Shown piece by piece: positions 16,190 through 26,137 of a DNA stretch of 64,000 nt; position 1 is the first letter of the stretch, and each line of letters begins with the position of its first letter. Source of the stretch: Thioclava electrotropha (GTDB lineage: Bacteria > Pseudomonadota > Alphaproteobacteria > Rhodobacterales > Rhodobacteraceae); the NCBI RefSeq assembly GCF_002085925.2, contig NZ_CP053562.1, forward strand, positions 2,548,501 to 2,612,500. Reading direction: 5' to 3'. The notes under the pieces were generated by a model. That model ran no database searches and had not been told where the DNA came from. It saw only the letters and a list, made by a program, of their open reading frames with translations. The translations under genes were made by a program, and so were the position numbers.

Positions 16190-17239
16190 TTATCTCTTGG
16201 CGGTCTCGCCCGAGGACTGCGCGGGCACCAGTGCGCGCATGATCGAAGGCATGGTGAGGCTGCCCACCGGCTCGCCCCTCATCATCACGCGGTAGCGGCG
16301 ATCGAGCGCGCCTTCGGCCTTGGCGATGACGCTCTCGAGGTTGTCGTTGCCGTCGATATCGCCCGACATCTCGCCTTCCGGCGCGCCGCGCTCCATCACC
16401 GAGCGCACGCGCAGCACGCGGGCGCGGTTGATGTCGGCCACGAAGTCCTCGATGTAGGGATCCGCCGGGTTGAGCAGGATCTCCTGCGGCTCGCCCTGCT
16501 GGACCACCCGACCGTCATTCAGGATCACCAGGTGATCGGCGAGCTTGAGCGCTTCGTCCAGATCGTGGGTGATGAAGATGATGGTCTTGTGCAGCTCGGC
16601 CTGAAGCTCGAGCAGCAGGTCCTGCATGTCGGTCCGGATCAGCGGATCGAGCGCCGAGAAGGCTTCGTCCATCAGCATGATGTCCGAGTTCGACGCCAGC
16701 GCCCGGGCGATGCCCACACGCTGCTGCATCCCGCCCGAGAGCTGGTGCGGGTGGTGATCGCCGTAGCCCCCAAGCCCGACGCGGTCGAGCCATTTCTCGG
16801 CCTCGGAGACATAGTCGGAAGCCGGGAAGCCGCGGGTGGCCAGCGCCATCGCCGTGTTCTCCGCCACCGTGCGGTGCGGCAGAAGGGCGAATTTCTGGAA
16901 CACCATCGACATCCGCTCGCGCCGCAGTTTGCGCAGCTGCGCCTCGTTATAGTCGAGGATGTTCTCGCCATTGACGATCACTTCGCCAGCGGTGGGCTCG
17001 ATAAGCCGGTTGAGGTGCCGGATCAGCGTGGATTTACCCGAGCCCGAAAGCCCCATGATGACGGTGATCTCACCCTCTTTCATGTCCACGTTGATGTCGT
17101 TGAGCCCGAGCACGTGATTGCGCTTCTCGAGCAGTTCCGGCTTGCCCATGCCCGCTTTGACGTCTTCGAGCGCCGCTTGCGGATCCGACCCGAAGATCTT
17201 GTAGAGGTGTCGGATCGAGACTTTGATTTCTTTCGTCAT
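16190..17239 (-). CDS. Betaine/choline-type ABC importer, ATP-binding subunit
   Basis: A 349-residue ATPase of the ProV/OpuAA/ChoV group that powers uptake of quaternary amines such as glycine betaine or choline. The N-terminal lead (residues 1-45) is typical of this group. Walker A is GLSGSGKST, the signature LSGGMQQR, and Walker B IMLMDEAFSALD. After the ATPase core, a C-terminal extension replaces a full CBS pair. It lies 10 bases after the permease gene in a three-gene minus-strand operon: binding protein, permease, ATPase. The exact substrate cannot be fixed from sequence. Confidence 0.9.
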   Translation of the reverse strand: MTKEIKVSIRHLYKIFGSDPQAALEDVKAGMGKPELLEKRNHVLGLNDINVDMKEGEITVIMGLSGSGKSTLIRHLNRLIEPTAGEVIVNGENILDYNEAQLRKLRRERMSMVFQKFALLPHRTVAENTAMALATRGFPASDYVSEAEKWLDRVGLGGYGDHHPHQLSGGMQQRVGIARALASNSDIMLMDEAFSALDPLIRTDMQDLLLELQAELHKTIIFITHDLDEALKLADHLVILNDGRVVQQGEPQEILLNPADPYIEDFVADINRARVLRVRSVMERGAPEGEMSGDIDGNDNLESVIAKAEGALDRRYRVMMRGEPVGSLTMPSIMRALVPAQSSGETAKR

Positions 17240-17249
17240 GTCTGTCTCC

Positions 17250-18293
17250 TCACTTCCGGCTCTTGCTGGTGTCGATCCGGGCGAGCGAGGCTTTCGTCAC
17301 GCGGTCGAGCAGGATCGCGATGATCACGATCCCGAAGCCAGCCACGAGACCCGTGCCCAGTTCGAGCGACCGGATGCCGCGCAGCACGAGCACGCCCAGA
17401 CCCGGGGCCGAGACGAGCGAAGCGATCACCACCATGGCGAGGCTCATCATGATCGTCTGGTTCACGCCAGCCATGATGTTGGGCAGCGCGAGCGGGATCT
17501 GCACGCCGAACAGCTTCTGGCGCTTGGTCATGCCGAAGGCGTCGGCCGCCTCGATCACGTCGGGATCGACCAGACGGATGCCGAGGTCGGTCAGGCGCAC
17601 CACGGGCACGATCGCATAGAGGATGATCGCGATGCCGTAGAGCTTCGGCTCGGTGACCGAGAACAGGAAGATCAGCGGGATCAGGTAAACGAAGGGCGGC
17701 AGCGTCTGCAGCATGTCGAGGATCGGGATCACGGTGCGCTGGAGCCGGTCGCTCCGCGACATCGCAATGCCTATGGGCACCCCGAAGAGGACGCATATGA
17801 AGGCACAGACGAAGATGATCGCCAGCGTCTGCATGGCCGCCTCATAGTGATTGATGAAGGCGAGGAAGGCGATCGAGACCAGCACGAAGACCACCAGTCT
17901 CCAGGACCGCGTCACCAGCCAGGTGATCAGCATCAGGATCGGCACCATCAGCCACCACGGCGTGTTGGTCATGATCCAGAGCATGTCGCGCAGGGCCCAG
18001 CTCAGCGGCTGGGTCAGCGGGTCCACGACGGCGCGCAGCCCGCCACGGATCGCGAGGAACCCGTCCTCGAGGCCCTGCGTCACGTCGCGCGAGGGCGGGA
18101 TCGCCCCGCAGGCCTTGTTGAGTGCGTCGAGCGAGGGGAAGGGCCAGTTCCAGAGGCTGGGGCCCTGCGTCGTGGTGCCGTCGGTCTGCGCGATCAGGTC
18201 GGCCATCGACGTCATGCCGCCGCCACCGTCGCCGCCGGCCGAACACCAGTCCTTCAGCCCCACCGCGTTGAAGAAATTCTCGTAAGCTGCCAT
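17250..18293 (-). CDS. Betaine/choline-type ABC importer, permease subunit
   Basis: A 347-residue inner-membrane permease. The start MAAYENFF at 18293 has CCGGAA ahead and is preferred to the longer frame. A periplasmic or soluble N-terminal segment of about 110 residues precedes six or seven membrane helices (for example WWLMVPILMLITWLV, LAIIFVCAFICVLFGVPIGIA). The ABC coupling motif EAADAFGMTKRQKLFGVQIPLALP is clear. ProW-type permeases share this layout. It sits between the binding protein and ATPase genes. Confidence 0.88.
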   Translation of the reverse strand: MAAYENFFNAVGLKDWCSAGGDGGGGMTSMADLIAQTDGTTTQGPSLWNWPFPSLDALNKACGAIPPSRDVTQGLEDGFLAIRGGLRAVVDPLTQPLSWALRDMLWIMTNTPWWLMVPILMLITWLVTRSWRLVVFVLVSIAFLAFINHYEAAMQTLAIIFVCAFICVLFGVPIGIAMSRSDRLQRTVIPILDMLQTLPPFVYLIPLIFLFSVTEPKLYGIAIILYAIVPVVRLTDLGIRLVDPDVIEAADAFGMTKRQKLFGVQIPLALPNIMAGVNQTIMMSLAMVVIASLVSAPGLGVLVLRGIRSLELGTGLVAGFGIVIIAILLDRVTKASLARIDTSKSRK

Positions 18294-18407
18294 TGGTTTT
18301 CCGGGTCGCCGAAGGAGACCCGTCCCATGTTGTTGCGTGATTGATCGAAAAAGGACGGGGCCTGTCCCGGCCCCGTCCATGTGTTGCGCGTCAGGCGCGC
18401 GTCACGA

Positions 18408-19403
18408 TCATCCGCCGATCAGCTTCGAAAGCTTCTTCTGGGCATCGGCATCGAGCCAGTTTTTCCAGGTGTCCTGGTAGTTCTTGATGAAGTAGACCGC
18501 CGTCTCTTCACCCGAGGCTTTGTTCTCGTCCTGCCAGGCGAGCAGCTTCGACATGGTGTCGGTCTTGAAGCTCATCTTCGAGAAGAACTCGGTCTCGGCC
18601 GGGTGGGTCTTCGCGAAGTCGCTCGTCACCGAGGTCAGCACCGGAGCTGCCGGGAAGTCCGAAACCTGCGGGTTCGACGCGTCCTTGTTCTGGAGGTTGT
18701 CGAACTTGGCCTTGTCGTAATCGCCAAGCTTCACGCGGGTCATGTCGTAGTTGCCCATGACCACGGTCGGACCCCAGTAGTAGCCGAACCACGGCTTTTT
18801 GTCGGCAAAGGCCGAGCCGATCGACGAGGCGAGCGTCTGGCCGGAGCCGTGGTTGAACACCTCGATGCCCGAGCTCTTGAGGTCGAGCGCCTTGATCAGG
18901 TTGTCGCTCACGACGCGGCAGCCCCAGCCGTCGGGGCAGTTGTTGAACGTGCCGCCGACCCAGTCGGGGTGCGCCATCACGCCCTCGATGGTCTTCAGCT
19001 CGGGGTGCTCCTTGGCGAGGTAGGTGGGGATCCACCAGCCTTCGACGCCACCCGGCTGGAGCGTCTTGGCGACGCGCTTGATCTTGCCTTCGCTCTCGAG
19101 CTTCTTGTAGGCGTCGCCGGCCGAGTTCAGCCACAGGTTGGTGACGACGTCGGGGCGGCCGTTTTCGGCGATCGAGGTGATCGCGGGAATCGTGTCGGAT
19201 TTGACCAGGCTGGTGTTACAGCCGTAGCCTTGGTCCAGCATGAACTTCGCGATGTTGGTGGTGACCTCGGCAGCGGCCCAGTTCATCTGGGCGATCGAGA
19301 TGTCACCGCATTGCTCGGCGGCACGGGCGGTTCCGGTCTGGGCTGCAAAGCCGGTGACCATAGCGGTCGCACCGGCGACCGCGAGAAGTGTCGTCTTCCG
19401 CAT
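18408..19403 (-). CDS. Betaine/choline-type ABC importer, periplasmic binding protein
   Basis: A 331-residue secreted substrate-binding protein of the ProX/OpuAC type. The start MRKTT at 19403 is chosen over one five codons upstream because GAGAGGA lies 6 bases ahead. A signal peptide ends near TARAAEQCG. Aromatic residues expected for a cation-pi box are present (WW in GVEGWWIP, FGYYWGP), as is the Cys pair in NCPDGWGC. Choline, glycine betaine, TMAO and DMSP binding proteins share this fold, so the ligand stays open. First gene of the operon. Confidence 0.88.
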   Translation of the reverse strand: MRKTTLLAVAGATAMVTGFAAQTGTARAAEQCGDISIAQMNWAAAEVTTNIAKFMLDQGYGCNTSLVKSDTIPAITSIAENGRPDVVTNLWLNSAGDAYKKLESEGKIKRVAKTLQPGGVEGWWIPTYLAKEHPELKTIEGVMAHPDWVGGTFNNCPDGWGCRVVSDNLIKALDLKSSGIEVFNHGSGQTLASSIGSAFADKKPWFGYYWGPTVVMGNYDMTRVKLGDYDKAKFDNLQNKDASNPQVSDFPAAPVLTSVTSDFAKTHPAETEFFSKMSFKTDTMSKLLAWQDENKASGEETAVYFIKNYQDTWKNWLDADAQKKLSKLIGG

Positions 19404-19868
19404 ATGTTTTCCTCTCATCCGTTGGATTGTTCACGATCGTTTTCGGATCGCATTCGCCTTGCGCGTGATGAGACCGTCCGACCTCCCCGCGCGGGCGTGC
19501 TTCCACCCGGGGGAGCGTCTCGGCCCATCGTCGATCTTCAGGTTGCGCAGTGCACGCGAATGCGCCCGTTCGACGATTGCCGCGAACGGTAGCGCCGGTG
19601 CTCCCGATCAGCAATCGTCCGCCGGTCACATTAATTTGAGAAAAGCGTCAGGGAACCCAATGATAACTGAAGGAAATTTTGTAAAAGGAGGCACTTGAGC
19701 GGCGACAGAACGGCAAAGAGATCCGGCACCCGGGGGATGCCGGACCGACTATTTTTGAGCATGTGCGCGCGAAGTCGCTAGGCGCGCCTCCGTTGCGTGA
19801 ATTGACGCACTGACGCCCCTGTACGAGACGACGTCGCCTCGCCCCCTGCCCGCGCAATTTTCCGCGTT
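19404..19868. other. Intergenic region with a hairpin at 19722-19744
   Basis: The promoter of the betaine importer should be here. A 7-bp perfect stem (19722-19728 with 19738-19744) lies about 150 bp after the carbohydrate operon and may be a secondary terminator. No gene is supported. Confidence 0.4.
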
Positions 19869-19889
19869 GCCCGGGCCGCACGCCCGGGC
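19869..19889 (-). terminator. Terminator-like hairpin after the carbohydrate ABC operon
   Basis: Two copies of the self-complementary octamer GCCCGGGC (19869-19876 and 19882-19889) can pair to form an 8-bp stem with a 5-nt loop, 8 bases beyond the ATPase stop codon. No T tract follows. Confidence 0.5.
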
Positions 19890-19897
19890 GCTCGGGA

Positions 19898-20941
19898 TCA
19901 GACCGCCATGCCGTCCGCGTCGAAGAATACCGTGCGATCCGGCTCGAAGCTTAGCCCCGAGACATCGCCCGGACGCAGATCGGTATCGCCCGCGACGCGC
20001 ACGTTCACCGCGCCCAAGGGGCCGCAATCGAACAGGATGAACGTGTCCGCGCCGAGGAATTCCACCACGTCGACGCGACCGTCGCATTGCCCCTCGCCCT
20101 CGGCTACCAGCGAGATATGTTCGGGCCGGATGCCAAGCTGCGTGGCTTGCGGCGCGGGACAGGCCCCGCCGCGCCCGCCTTCGAGGCTGTAGCTGCCGCC
20201 CGAGACCGCGCAGGGCATCACGTTCATCTTCGGGCTGCCGATGAATTGCGCGACGAACAGGTTCGCGGGTTTCTCGTAGAGCTCGCGCGGCGTGCCGACC
20301 TGCGCGATCTTGCCGTATTCCAGCACCACGATCCGATCCGCCAGCGTCATCGCCTCGACCTGATCGTGGGTGACGTAGATCATCGTGCGCTGGAGATTGC
20401 GGTGCAGCCGGGCGATCTCCAGCCGCATCTCCACGCGCAGCGCCGCGTCGAGGTTCGACAGCGGCTCGTCGAACAGAAACGCCGTCGGGTCGCGCACGAT
20501 CGACCGCCCGATCGCCACACGCTGACGCTGGCCGCCCGACAGGTCCTTGGGCCGCCGGTCGAGGAAGCTCTGCAGCTTCAGGATATCGGCCGCCTCGTCG
20601 ACCTTGGCACGCCAGTCTTCCTGCGGGGCCCCCGCCATCTTGAGCGAGAAGCCCATATTCTCGGCCACCGACATATGCGGGTAGAGCGCGTAGGACTGGA
20701 ACACCATCGCGAGGCCGCGCTTGGAGGGCGGCTGGTCGGTCACATTCGCGCCGTCGATCTCGATCGCCCCGCGCGAGGTATCCTCAAGCCCGCCGATCAT
20801 CCGCAGAAGCGTGGACTTGCCGCAGCCCGAGGGCCCCACGAAGACGACGAATTCGCCGTCCTTGATCTCGAGGTCGATGCCCTTGATGACTTGGACGTCG
20901 CCGAACCACTTCTCGACACCGTTTAGCGTGATCGAACCCAT
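19898..20941 (-). CDS. Carbohydrate ABC importer ATP-binding subunit, MalK/UgpC family
   Basis: A 347-residue ATPase. Walker A is GPSGCGKST, the Q-loop [13 protein letters not shown], the signature [13 protein letters not shown] and Walker [12 protein letters not shown], followed by a C-terminal OB-fold regulatory region (about 240-347) as in MalK. It is the last gene of a six-gene minus-strand set and lies one base from the hydrolase gene. It should energise the two permeases at 22218-24664. Confidence 0.93.
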   Translation of the reverse strand: MGSITLNGVEKWFGDVQVIKGIDLEIKDGEFVVFVGPSGCGKSTLLRMIGGLEDTSRGAIEIDGANVTDQPPSKRGLAMVFQSYALYPHMSVAENMGFSLKMAGAPQEDWRAKVDEAADILKLQSFLDRRPKDLSGGQRQRVAIGRSIVRDPTAFLFDEPLSNLDAALRVEMRLEIARLHRNLQRTMIYVTHDQVEAMTLADRIVVLEYGKIAQVGTPRELYEKPANLFVAQFIGSPKMNVMPCAVSGGSYSLEGGRGGACPAPQATQLGIRPEHISLVAEGEGQCDGRVDVVEFLGADTFILFDCGPLGAVNVRVAGDTDLRPGDVSGLSFEPDRTVFFDADGMAV

Positions 20942-20942
20942 T

Positions 20943-22214
20943 TCACCCCTCCTTGCCGGCCCAGGCGAGCCAGACGGCCGCCGTCCAGGTAAATGCCTTG
21001 CCGCCAGCTGCCGCGCCCGTCATCGGGTCGAAATACTCGACGAAGCCGTAGCGCCCGATCACCTCGCGGGTGCGCTTGCGGACCTCTTCGCCAAGCGCCA
21101 CGCCGCGTTCGGAGGCGCCCTCGCCGATCATCATGTTCATCATCCCCCAGGTCGGGCCGCGCCAGTAGCGCTTGGCGTCGAACCGCGGATCGAAGGGCGC
21201 GAGCGACGGCACGCCATAGGGGGCCGCATCGAGCACGCGGACCAGATGCTGCTCCATATGCGGCGCGTCGAGCCCACCGAACCAGCACAGGAAGGAGGCG
21301 TTGCTCAGCGCGTTCGACCAGATGCCGTTGTTGCAGTTGTAGCTGTCGTAATAGCCCATGCCGGGGTTCCACAGCGCGTCCGCACCGGCCTCCAGCTCGG
21401 CCAGTTGCGTGGCCATGTCGCCGGTGTCGAGATCCTGCGCCTCGCCAGCCGCCAGCAGGTCGCGCAGGCCGCGCATCAGGATGAAATGCATCGTCGGGTC
21501 GGCGACCCTGAACGGGTTGCCCTCGGTGACTTTCGCGTCGTCCCAATCGAGCGCCTTGGCGCGCTGCACCAGCCAGATATAGCGGTCGTAATCGTATTTC
21601 GTCGGGCGCATCGAGGCGTCGACATGCTGGGTGTCGCGGCGCTCGTAATAGCCCACGTCCTGCGGGTCGATCCCGCTCATCGCGTCATCCCAGTCGGGCG
21701 CGTTGTCACGGCCCGATTCCCACGGATGGATCACGAAGATCGCGCCCTTCTCGTCGCGGCGCCATTTCAGGAACCACTCCGCCCATTTGCGCATCTTCGG
21801 ATAGAGCGCCGCGAAGCGGGCCGCGCCTGCTTCCGGATCGGCCGCCAGAAGCCGCGTCGCGAAGCTGAGTGCGACCGGCGGCTGGGTGATGCCCGAGGAC
21901 GCGATCGGCCCTTTGCAGCCCCAGACGTCGGGGCCCGGGAAGTAGCCCGGATCGGGCTTGTGGAAGATGATATGCGGGACCATGCCGTTGTCCCACTGCC
22001 CCGAGAACAGCGTCTCGATCTCCTGCCAGGCCCGGTTCAGGTCGAACTCGGCAAAACCAAGGCTCGCGAAGGCGCTATCCCAGTTCCACTGGTAGGGATA
22101 GAGGCCGTCGGTCGGCACCGTATAGCCGCCCCGGTCGTTCTGGGTGAGGATGTCGCGCGCCGCGGCATCCCGGTCGGAGAAGTCGTCTGCGGCAGCCAGA
22201 GTTTCGGTCATCAT
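20943..22214 (-). CDS. GH63-type glycoside hydrolase, mannosyl/glucosylglycerate hydrolase-like
   Basis: A 423-residue cytoplasmic (alpha/alpha)6-barrel hydrolase without signal peptide. [25 protein letters not shown] and [15 protein letters not shown] match the GH63 group that includes mannosylglycerate and glucosylglycerate hydrolases. Within the operon it is placed to split the imported disaccharide-like compound. Because these enzymes act on alpha-linked glucosyl or mannosyl solutes, the imported substrate may be a compatible solute rather than an ordinary sugar. This is an inference from family and context; trehalose- or isomaltose-type substrates are possible. Confidence 0.75.
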   Translation of the reverse strand: MMTETLAAADDFSDRDAAARDILTQNDRGGYTVPTDGLYPYQWNWDSAFASLGFAEFDLNRAWQEIETLFSGQWDNGMVPHIIFHKPDPGYFPGPDVWGCKGPIASSGITQPPVALSFATRLLAADPEAGAARFAALYPKMRKWAEWFLKWRRDEKGAIFVIHPWESGRDNAPDWDDAMSGIDPQDVGYYERRDTQHVDASMRPTKYDYDRYIWLVQRAKALDWDDAKVTEGNPFRVADPTMHFILMRGLRDLLAAGEAQDLDTGDMATQLAELEAGADALWNPGMGYYDSYNCNNGIWSNALSNASFLCWFGGLDAPHMEQHLVRVLDAAPYGVPSLAPFDPRFDAKRYWRGPTWGMMNMMIGEGASERGVALGEEVRKRTREVIGRYGFVEYFDPMTGAAAGGKAFTWTAAVWLAWAGKEG

Positions 22215-22217
22215 ATC

Positions 22218-23432
22218 TTATCCTTTCACCGCGCCGGCCGTCAGGCCGCGGGTCATGAAACGTTCGAGCCCGAGGAACAGCGCCATGATCGGCACCGTCG
22301 CGATGACGGCGCCCGCCATCAGGTGCTGGCGCGGGATCTCGGAGGAGTTGAGCGAGGCGATGCCCCGCGTGAGGGTGAATTTGCTGGGATCGTCGAGCAG
22401 CATGAAGGCGAGCAGGAACTCGTTCCATGCGATCATGAAGACATAGAGCCCGACCGAAGCCATCGCGGGCAGCGCCAACGGCAGCGTGATCTTCCAGATC
22501 ACCTTGAGCCGCGAGAGCCCGTCCATTAGGCCCGCCTCCTCGACCTCCACAGGTAGGCCGCGGAAATAGCCCTGCAGCATGTACAGCGCGACCGGGATCG
22601 TGGTGACCGGGTAGATCATGACGATCCCGAGGATCGAGTTGCGCAGACCGACCATCGAGTAGGCGATGTAGATCGGCAGCGCGAGCACGATCATCGGCAC
22701 CATGTAGATCAGCAGGATGCCGCGCGAGAACACTTTCTGCCCGCGGAAGCGCAGCCGCGCCACCGCATAGGCGCCGGGCACCGAGAACAGCAGCGTCAGC
22801 AGCACGGTCAGCACCGAGACATAGAAACTCGTCCAGAGGTAGCGCCCGAAATGGAACTGGGTCATCAACTCGTAATAGCTGTCGAACAGGTGCCAGCCCC
22901 GGCTCAGGTCGATCGAGAAATCGAGCGGGTTGAGCATCAGCTGCTGCTGCGACTTCATCGAGGTCATGACCATCACGTAGAACGGGATGACCACGATTGC
23001 GGTGAAGAAGATGTAGCCGAAGCCGGTGAGGAAGCGGATCACCGCATCCTCGAACTGGTGGCGCGTGAGCGCACCGAACCGCAGCTCGCGCAGGATCGAG
23101 TTGAGCGGGATCGAAACCGCTCCCGCCAGCACCACGCTGAGTGCGACGCGCCAGACAAAGTTGAAGCTGTCGTCGAATTGTAGCGCGCCGAGGCCCACCG
23201 CCATCAGCGCCAGCGCCACGATCACCGCCACCGCATCCGCGGCCCAGCGATTGGTGATGCGCACGCGGGCAAACCCGGTTGCGAGCCCGAGGATCAGCGA
23301 CCCGATCAGAGCGGGCTTGGCCGCAGCGCCGGTGGCAAAGGAGATCGCGACCCCAAGCGTGACCGACATGACCAGCGCCCAGAGCGCCCCGATGATCGGC
23401 CCGGTGAGATAGCCTTTATGCAGGATTTTCAT
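22218..23432 (-). CDS. Carbohydrate ABC permease, MalG type, with N-terminal membrane extension
   Basis: A 404-residue inner-membrane protein, about 120 residues longer than a usual MalG-type permease. The extra N-terminal part holds about three or four more membrane helices (IIGALWALVMSVTLGVAISF, ALIGSLILGLATGF, AVAVIVALALMAVGLGAL). The standard core follows, with coupling motif EEAGLMDGLSRLKVIWKITLPLALP. It overlaps the preceding permease gene by four bases (ATGA), so the two are co-translated and should form the heterodimeric channel. Confidence 0.88.
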   Translation of the reverse strand: MKILHKGYLTGPIIGALWALVMSVTLGVAISFATGAAAKPALIGSLILGLATGFARVRITNRWAADAVAVIVALALMAVGLGALQFDDSFNFVWRVALSVVLAGAVSIPLNSILRELRFGALTRHQFEDAVIRFLTGFGYIFFTAIVVIPFYVMVMTSMKSQQQLMLNPLDFSIDLSRGWHLFDSYYELMTQFHFGRYLWTSFYVSVLTVLLTLLFSVPGAYAVARLRFRGQKVFSRGILLIYMVPMIVLALPIYIAYSMVGLRNSILGIVMIYPVTTIPVALYMLQGYFRGLPVEVEEAGLMDGLSRLKVIWKITLPLALPAMASVGLYVFMIAWNEFLLAFMLLDDPSKFTLTRGIASLNSSEIPRQHLMAGAVIATVPIMALFLGLERFMTRGLTAGAVKG

Positions 23433-24664
23433 AGCCCTTCCTCCCGACTCATGGTGCGGAAGAACAGCCCCGAGAAGACCAGAAGGCAGGCGAAGATCAC
23501 CACGGCGACCGCGGCACCCGCACCGATATTCGACACCGCGAAAGCCTGTTCGTAGACATTGACCGTCAGGACCCGCGTGCCGGCATTACCGCCGGTGAGC
23601 AGGAAGATGTCGTCGAACTTGTTGAAGGTCCAGATGAAGCGCAGCAGGAACAGGACCGAGAGTATCCCAAGCAGCTGCGGCATCGAGAGATACCAGAATT
23701 TCTGGAACGGCGAGGCCCCGTCCATATCCGCCGCCTCATACATATCCGTGTCGATGCTCTGCATCCGCGCGAGGATGAAGAGGAACGAGAGCGGGAAATA
23801 GCGCCAGATCTCGAACACCGTCACCATGATCAGTGCGAGCGGTTTGGCCCCGAAGAAGTTGATCGCGCCTTCGCTCACGCCCATCTGCACCAGAAGCGCG
23901 TTGGCGGAGCCCGAATAGGGATCGAACAGCGTGATCCATGTGAAGGCCACCGCGATCACCGGGGCCACATAGGGAAAGAGGTAAAGCCCGCGCAGGATAC
24001 CCTGCCCGCGGAAACTTTTGTTGAGCAGCAGCGCCGCGAACAGCCCCACGACCAGCGCGCCCAGCGTGCCGAAGACCGTGTAGAACAGCGTGATACCCAG
24101 CACGCTCCAGAACTCGCTGCCCGAGAAGAGCTGGCGGAAGTTGTCGAGCGTGAAGGTGGAATTCGTCAGGACGTTCGAGACGTGACCGGTTGCCGTAACC
24201 TTGGCGTCACGCATCGCGCGCTCTGCCTCGCGGGTGTCCCCGTTCACCTGCGCATCGACGCGGAAGCGTTCGTTCGCGCCGGCCTCAAGCGTGCCGAAAT
24301 CGCAAGACAGGTCCTGCCCGTCCATCGCGCAGCCCTGAGGCAGATCGCCGGTCAGCGCAACGCCCTCGGGCAGGGTCACGTTCAGCGCCGCATTGCGCAT
24401 CTCCTGCTCGCGCGAGGGGTTGATGACGCGCAGTTCCAGAAGCGCCTGATCGCCGCGGTCGCGCAGCGCCACCCGCGTGCGGATCTCGGCGGGACGCAGA
24501 TCGCCCAGCGTCACCGGCTTGAAGGAGATCCAGAAGATCGCCAGCAGCGGCACGATCACGACAAGCGCCACGATCGCGATGGTCGGGAACAGCAGGCCCC
24601 AGGCTAGGCGCGCCTCGCGACGAGCAAGCGCGCCGCGCCCCTTGGGCGGCGATATGTCAGTCAT
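23429..24664 (-). CDS. Carbohydrate ABC permease, MalF type, with periplasmic insertion
   Basis: A 411-residue permease. The ATG at 24664 with GGAG ahead is preferred to a TTG four codons upstream. After the first membrane helix (LAWGLLFPTIAIVALVVIVPLLAIFWISF) an insertion of about 110 residues, rich in beta-strand pattern and with a Cys pair (GCAMDGQDLSCDFG), precedes the second helix. MalF of E. coli also has a large periplasmic loop there that touches the binding protein, so this insertion may do the same, although it looks like a different, DUF11-like fold. The coupling motif EAADMDGASPFQKFWYLSMPQL is intact. Confidence 0.88.
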   Translation of the reverse strand: MTDISPPKGRGALARREARLAWGLLFPTIAIVALVVIVPLLAIFWISFKPVTLGDLRPAEIRTRVALRDRGDQALLELRVINPSREQEMRNAALNVTLPEGVALTGDLPQGCAMDGQDLSCDFGTLEAGANERFRVDAQVNGDTREAERAMRDAKVTATGHVSNVLTNSTFTLDNFRQLFSGSEFWSVLGITLFYTVFGTLGALVVGLFAALLLNKSFRGQGILRGLYLFPYVAPVIAVAFTWITLFDPYSGSANALLVQMGVSEGAINFFGAKPLALIMVTVFEIWRYFPLSFLFILARMQSIDTDMYEAADMDGASPFQKFWYLSMPQLLGILSVLFLLRFIWTFNKFDDIFLLTGGNAGTRVLTVNVYEQAFAVSNIGAGAAVAVVIFACLLVFSGLFFRTMSREEGL

Positions 24665-24745
24665 GACAGTCTCCAATCCATGCAGTCAGAGCGGGCTTTG
24701 GTCCCGGGGCAAGGCGCAACCGCCCTGCCCCGGCCAAAGGTCAGA

Positions 24746-26107
24746 TCAGTTGATCTTGCCCAGCTCGTCGTTCATCTTCGCGACCGCATCCTCGGCCGAG
24801 ATGTTGCCGTCGATGAAGTCGCGCACAACCCGGTTGATGACCTGGCTGTTGAGCATCTTCGAGGCCAGCGCGAGCTGCCCATCCTTCACGCCCCAGCGCT
24901 GCGCGGTGTCGAGACCCTTGGTGATCTCGTCGACCACGGCCGGCGCGTAGAGATCCTTGAGCGGCGCCTTGCGATCCACGCCCACGGGCAGGGTCGCCCA
25001 GAGCTTGGTGAACTTCTCCGGATCCGCATCGGTGCCGCGACGGGTCGGGAACTTGCCCTCCGGCGCGATCGACAGCGTCTGCTCGTAGCCGTCATTCATC
25101 GAGTAATCGACGAATTGCTCGGCCGCTTCGGTGTCGGCATCGGCGGTGATGGTGAAGTAACGCAGGTCCGCCCAGCTCGCACCGTCGGGGTTCGACGGGC
25201 CCGCGAGGTTGGTCACGACGCCGGTATCCTTGGACAGCTCGGTCGAGGTCGGATCGTCGTTGATCATCGGCGGGGCGCTGTCACGCAGACCGGCCAGCTC
25301 GTCGAGGATGAAGGGCGACCACATGATCATCGCCGCCTTGCCCGCGAAATACAGCTCGCGCGACTGCTTCCAGTAGTTCTCGCCGGGCGGCGAGGCGTCG
25401 GCCAGCTTCTTGTAGAAGTTCAGCACCTCGACCGTCTTCTTCTCGTCGAGAGGCTTGAAGCCCTCCGGCCCCACCGGCGAGACGCCGTTGGCGAGGAAGA
25501 TCTGCTCGAGGATCTGGCTCATGTAGTTCTCGTCGACCTTGGTCGCGGCTACGAAACCGTACATGCTCGGCGGATTGTTGAGCTTGTCGAGCGCGGCTTC
25601 GATCGACTTGAAATCAGTCGGCGGCGCGAGACCCGCCTTGTCGAACAGGTCCTTGCGGTAAAGGATCATCTGGGTCCAGCCGTCGACCGGCACGGCGGCG
25701 TAATCGCCATCCGTCTCGACCATTTTCAGCGCACCGGGCGCGAAGGTCGCCGGATCGAGCTTGTCGACCACATCGGTGCTTGCCAGCGTATCGACGATGC
25801 CCGCATCGGTCCAGGGCAGCACGTTTTGCAGCGGCGTGTAGATCACGTCGGGCAGATCACCCGCCGCGAAAGCCGCAGTGGCGCGCTGGTTCAGGTCGCT
25901 TTCCGTCACCGGGATCACGTCGACGCTGATGCCGGTCTTTGCCTTGAAGTCGTCGGCCATTTGCTGCTGCTTGGCCAGACGCTCGGGCTGTTCCTCGGTG
26001 GTCCAGAACTTGATCGTCTGCGCCTGCACCGCGACAGCACCCGCCATCAGCGCCAGAACGGTCGAGCCCATCAGCATCGCCGTTTTATGTCCTCGAATTA
26101 GATTCAT
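24746..26107 (-). CDS. Carbohydrate ABC importer, periplasmic binding protein
   Basis: A 453-residue extracellular solute-binding protein of family 1. The start at 26107 has GGGAGG ahead. The signal peptide ends after AVQAQ. Motifs typical of sugar binders are GDLPDVIYTP, GWTQMILYRKDLFDKAGL and AAMIMWSPFILDEL. It is the first structural gene after the LacI regulator and about 80 bases before the MalF-type permease. The substrate is inferred to be the one cleaved by the GH63-type enzyme. Confidence 0.9.
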   Translation of the reverse strand: MNLIRGHKTAMLMGSTVLALMAGAVAVQAQTIKFWTTEEQPERLAKQQQMADDFKAKTGISVDVIPVTESDLNQRATAAFAAGDLPDVIYTPLQNVLPWTDAGIVDTLASTDVVDKLDPATFAPGALKMVETDGDYAAVPVDGWTQMILYRKDLFDKAGLAPPTDFKSIEAALDKLNNPPSMYGFVAATKVDENYMSQILEQIFLANGVSPVGPEGFKPLDEKKTVEVLNFYKKLADASPPGENYWKQSRELYFAGKAAMIMWSPFILDELAGLRDSAPPMINDDPTSTELSKDTGVVTNLAGPSNPDGASWADLRYFTITADADTEAAEQFVDYSMNDGYEQTLSIAPEGKFPTRRGTDADPEKFTKLWATLPVGVDRKAPLKDLYAPAVVDEITKGLDTAQRWGVKDGQLALASKMLNSQVINRVVRDFIDGNISAEDAVAKMNDELGKIN

Positions 26108-26137
26108 TTACTTTCCTCCCGGTAGATTGCGTTTCTC

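Noticed and set aside
16166..18344. Long plus-strand frames opposite the betaine importer genes
   Set aside because: They are antisense shadows of GC-rich coding regions; the minus-strand proteins have clear ABC motifs and the plus-strand translations are His/Arg/Asp-rich without family features.
20721..22529. A 602-aa plus-strand frame over the hydrolase and permease genes
   Set aside because: It is antisense to genes with strong motifs and has no ribosome binding site or recognisable domain.
24680..26101. A 473-aa plus-strand frame
   Set aside because: It mirrors the solute-binding protein gene; composition is typical of an antisense reading of GC-rich DNA.
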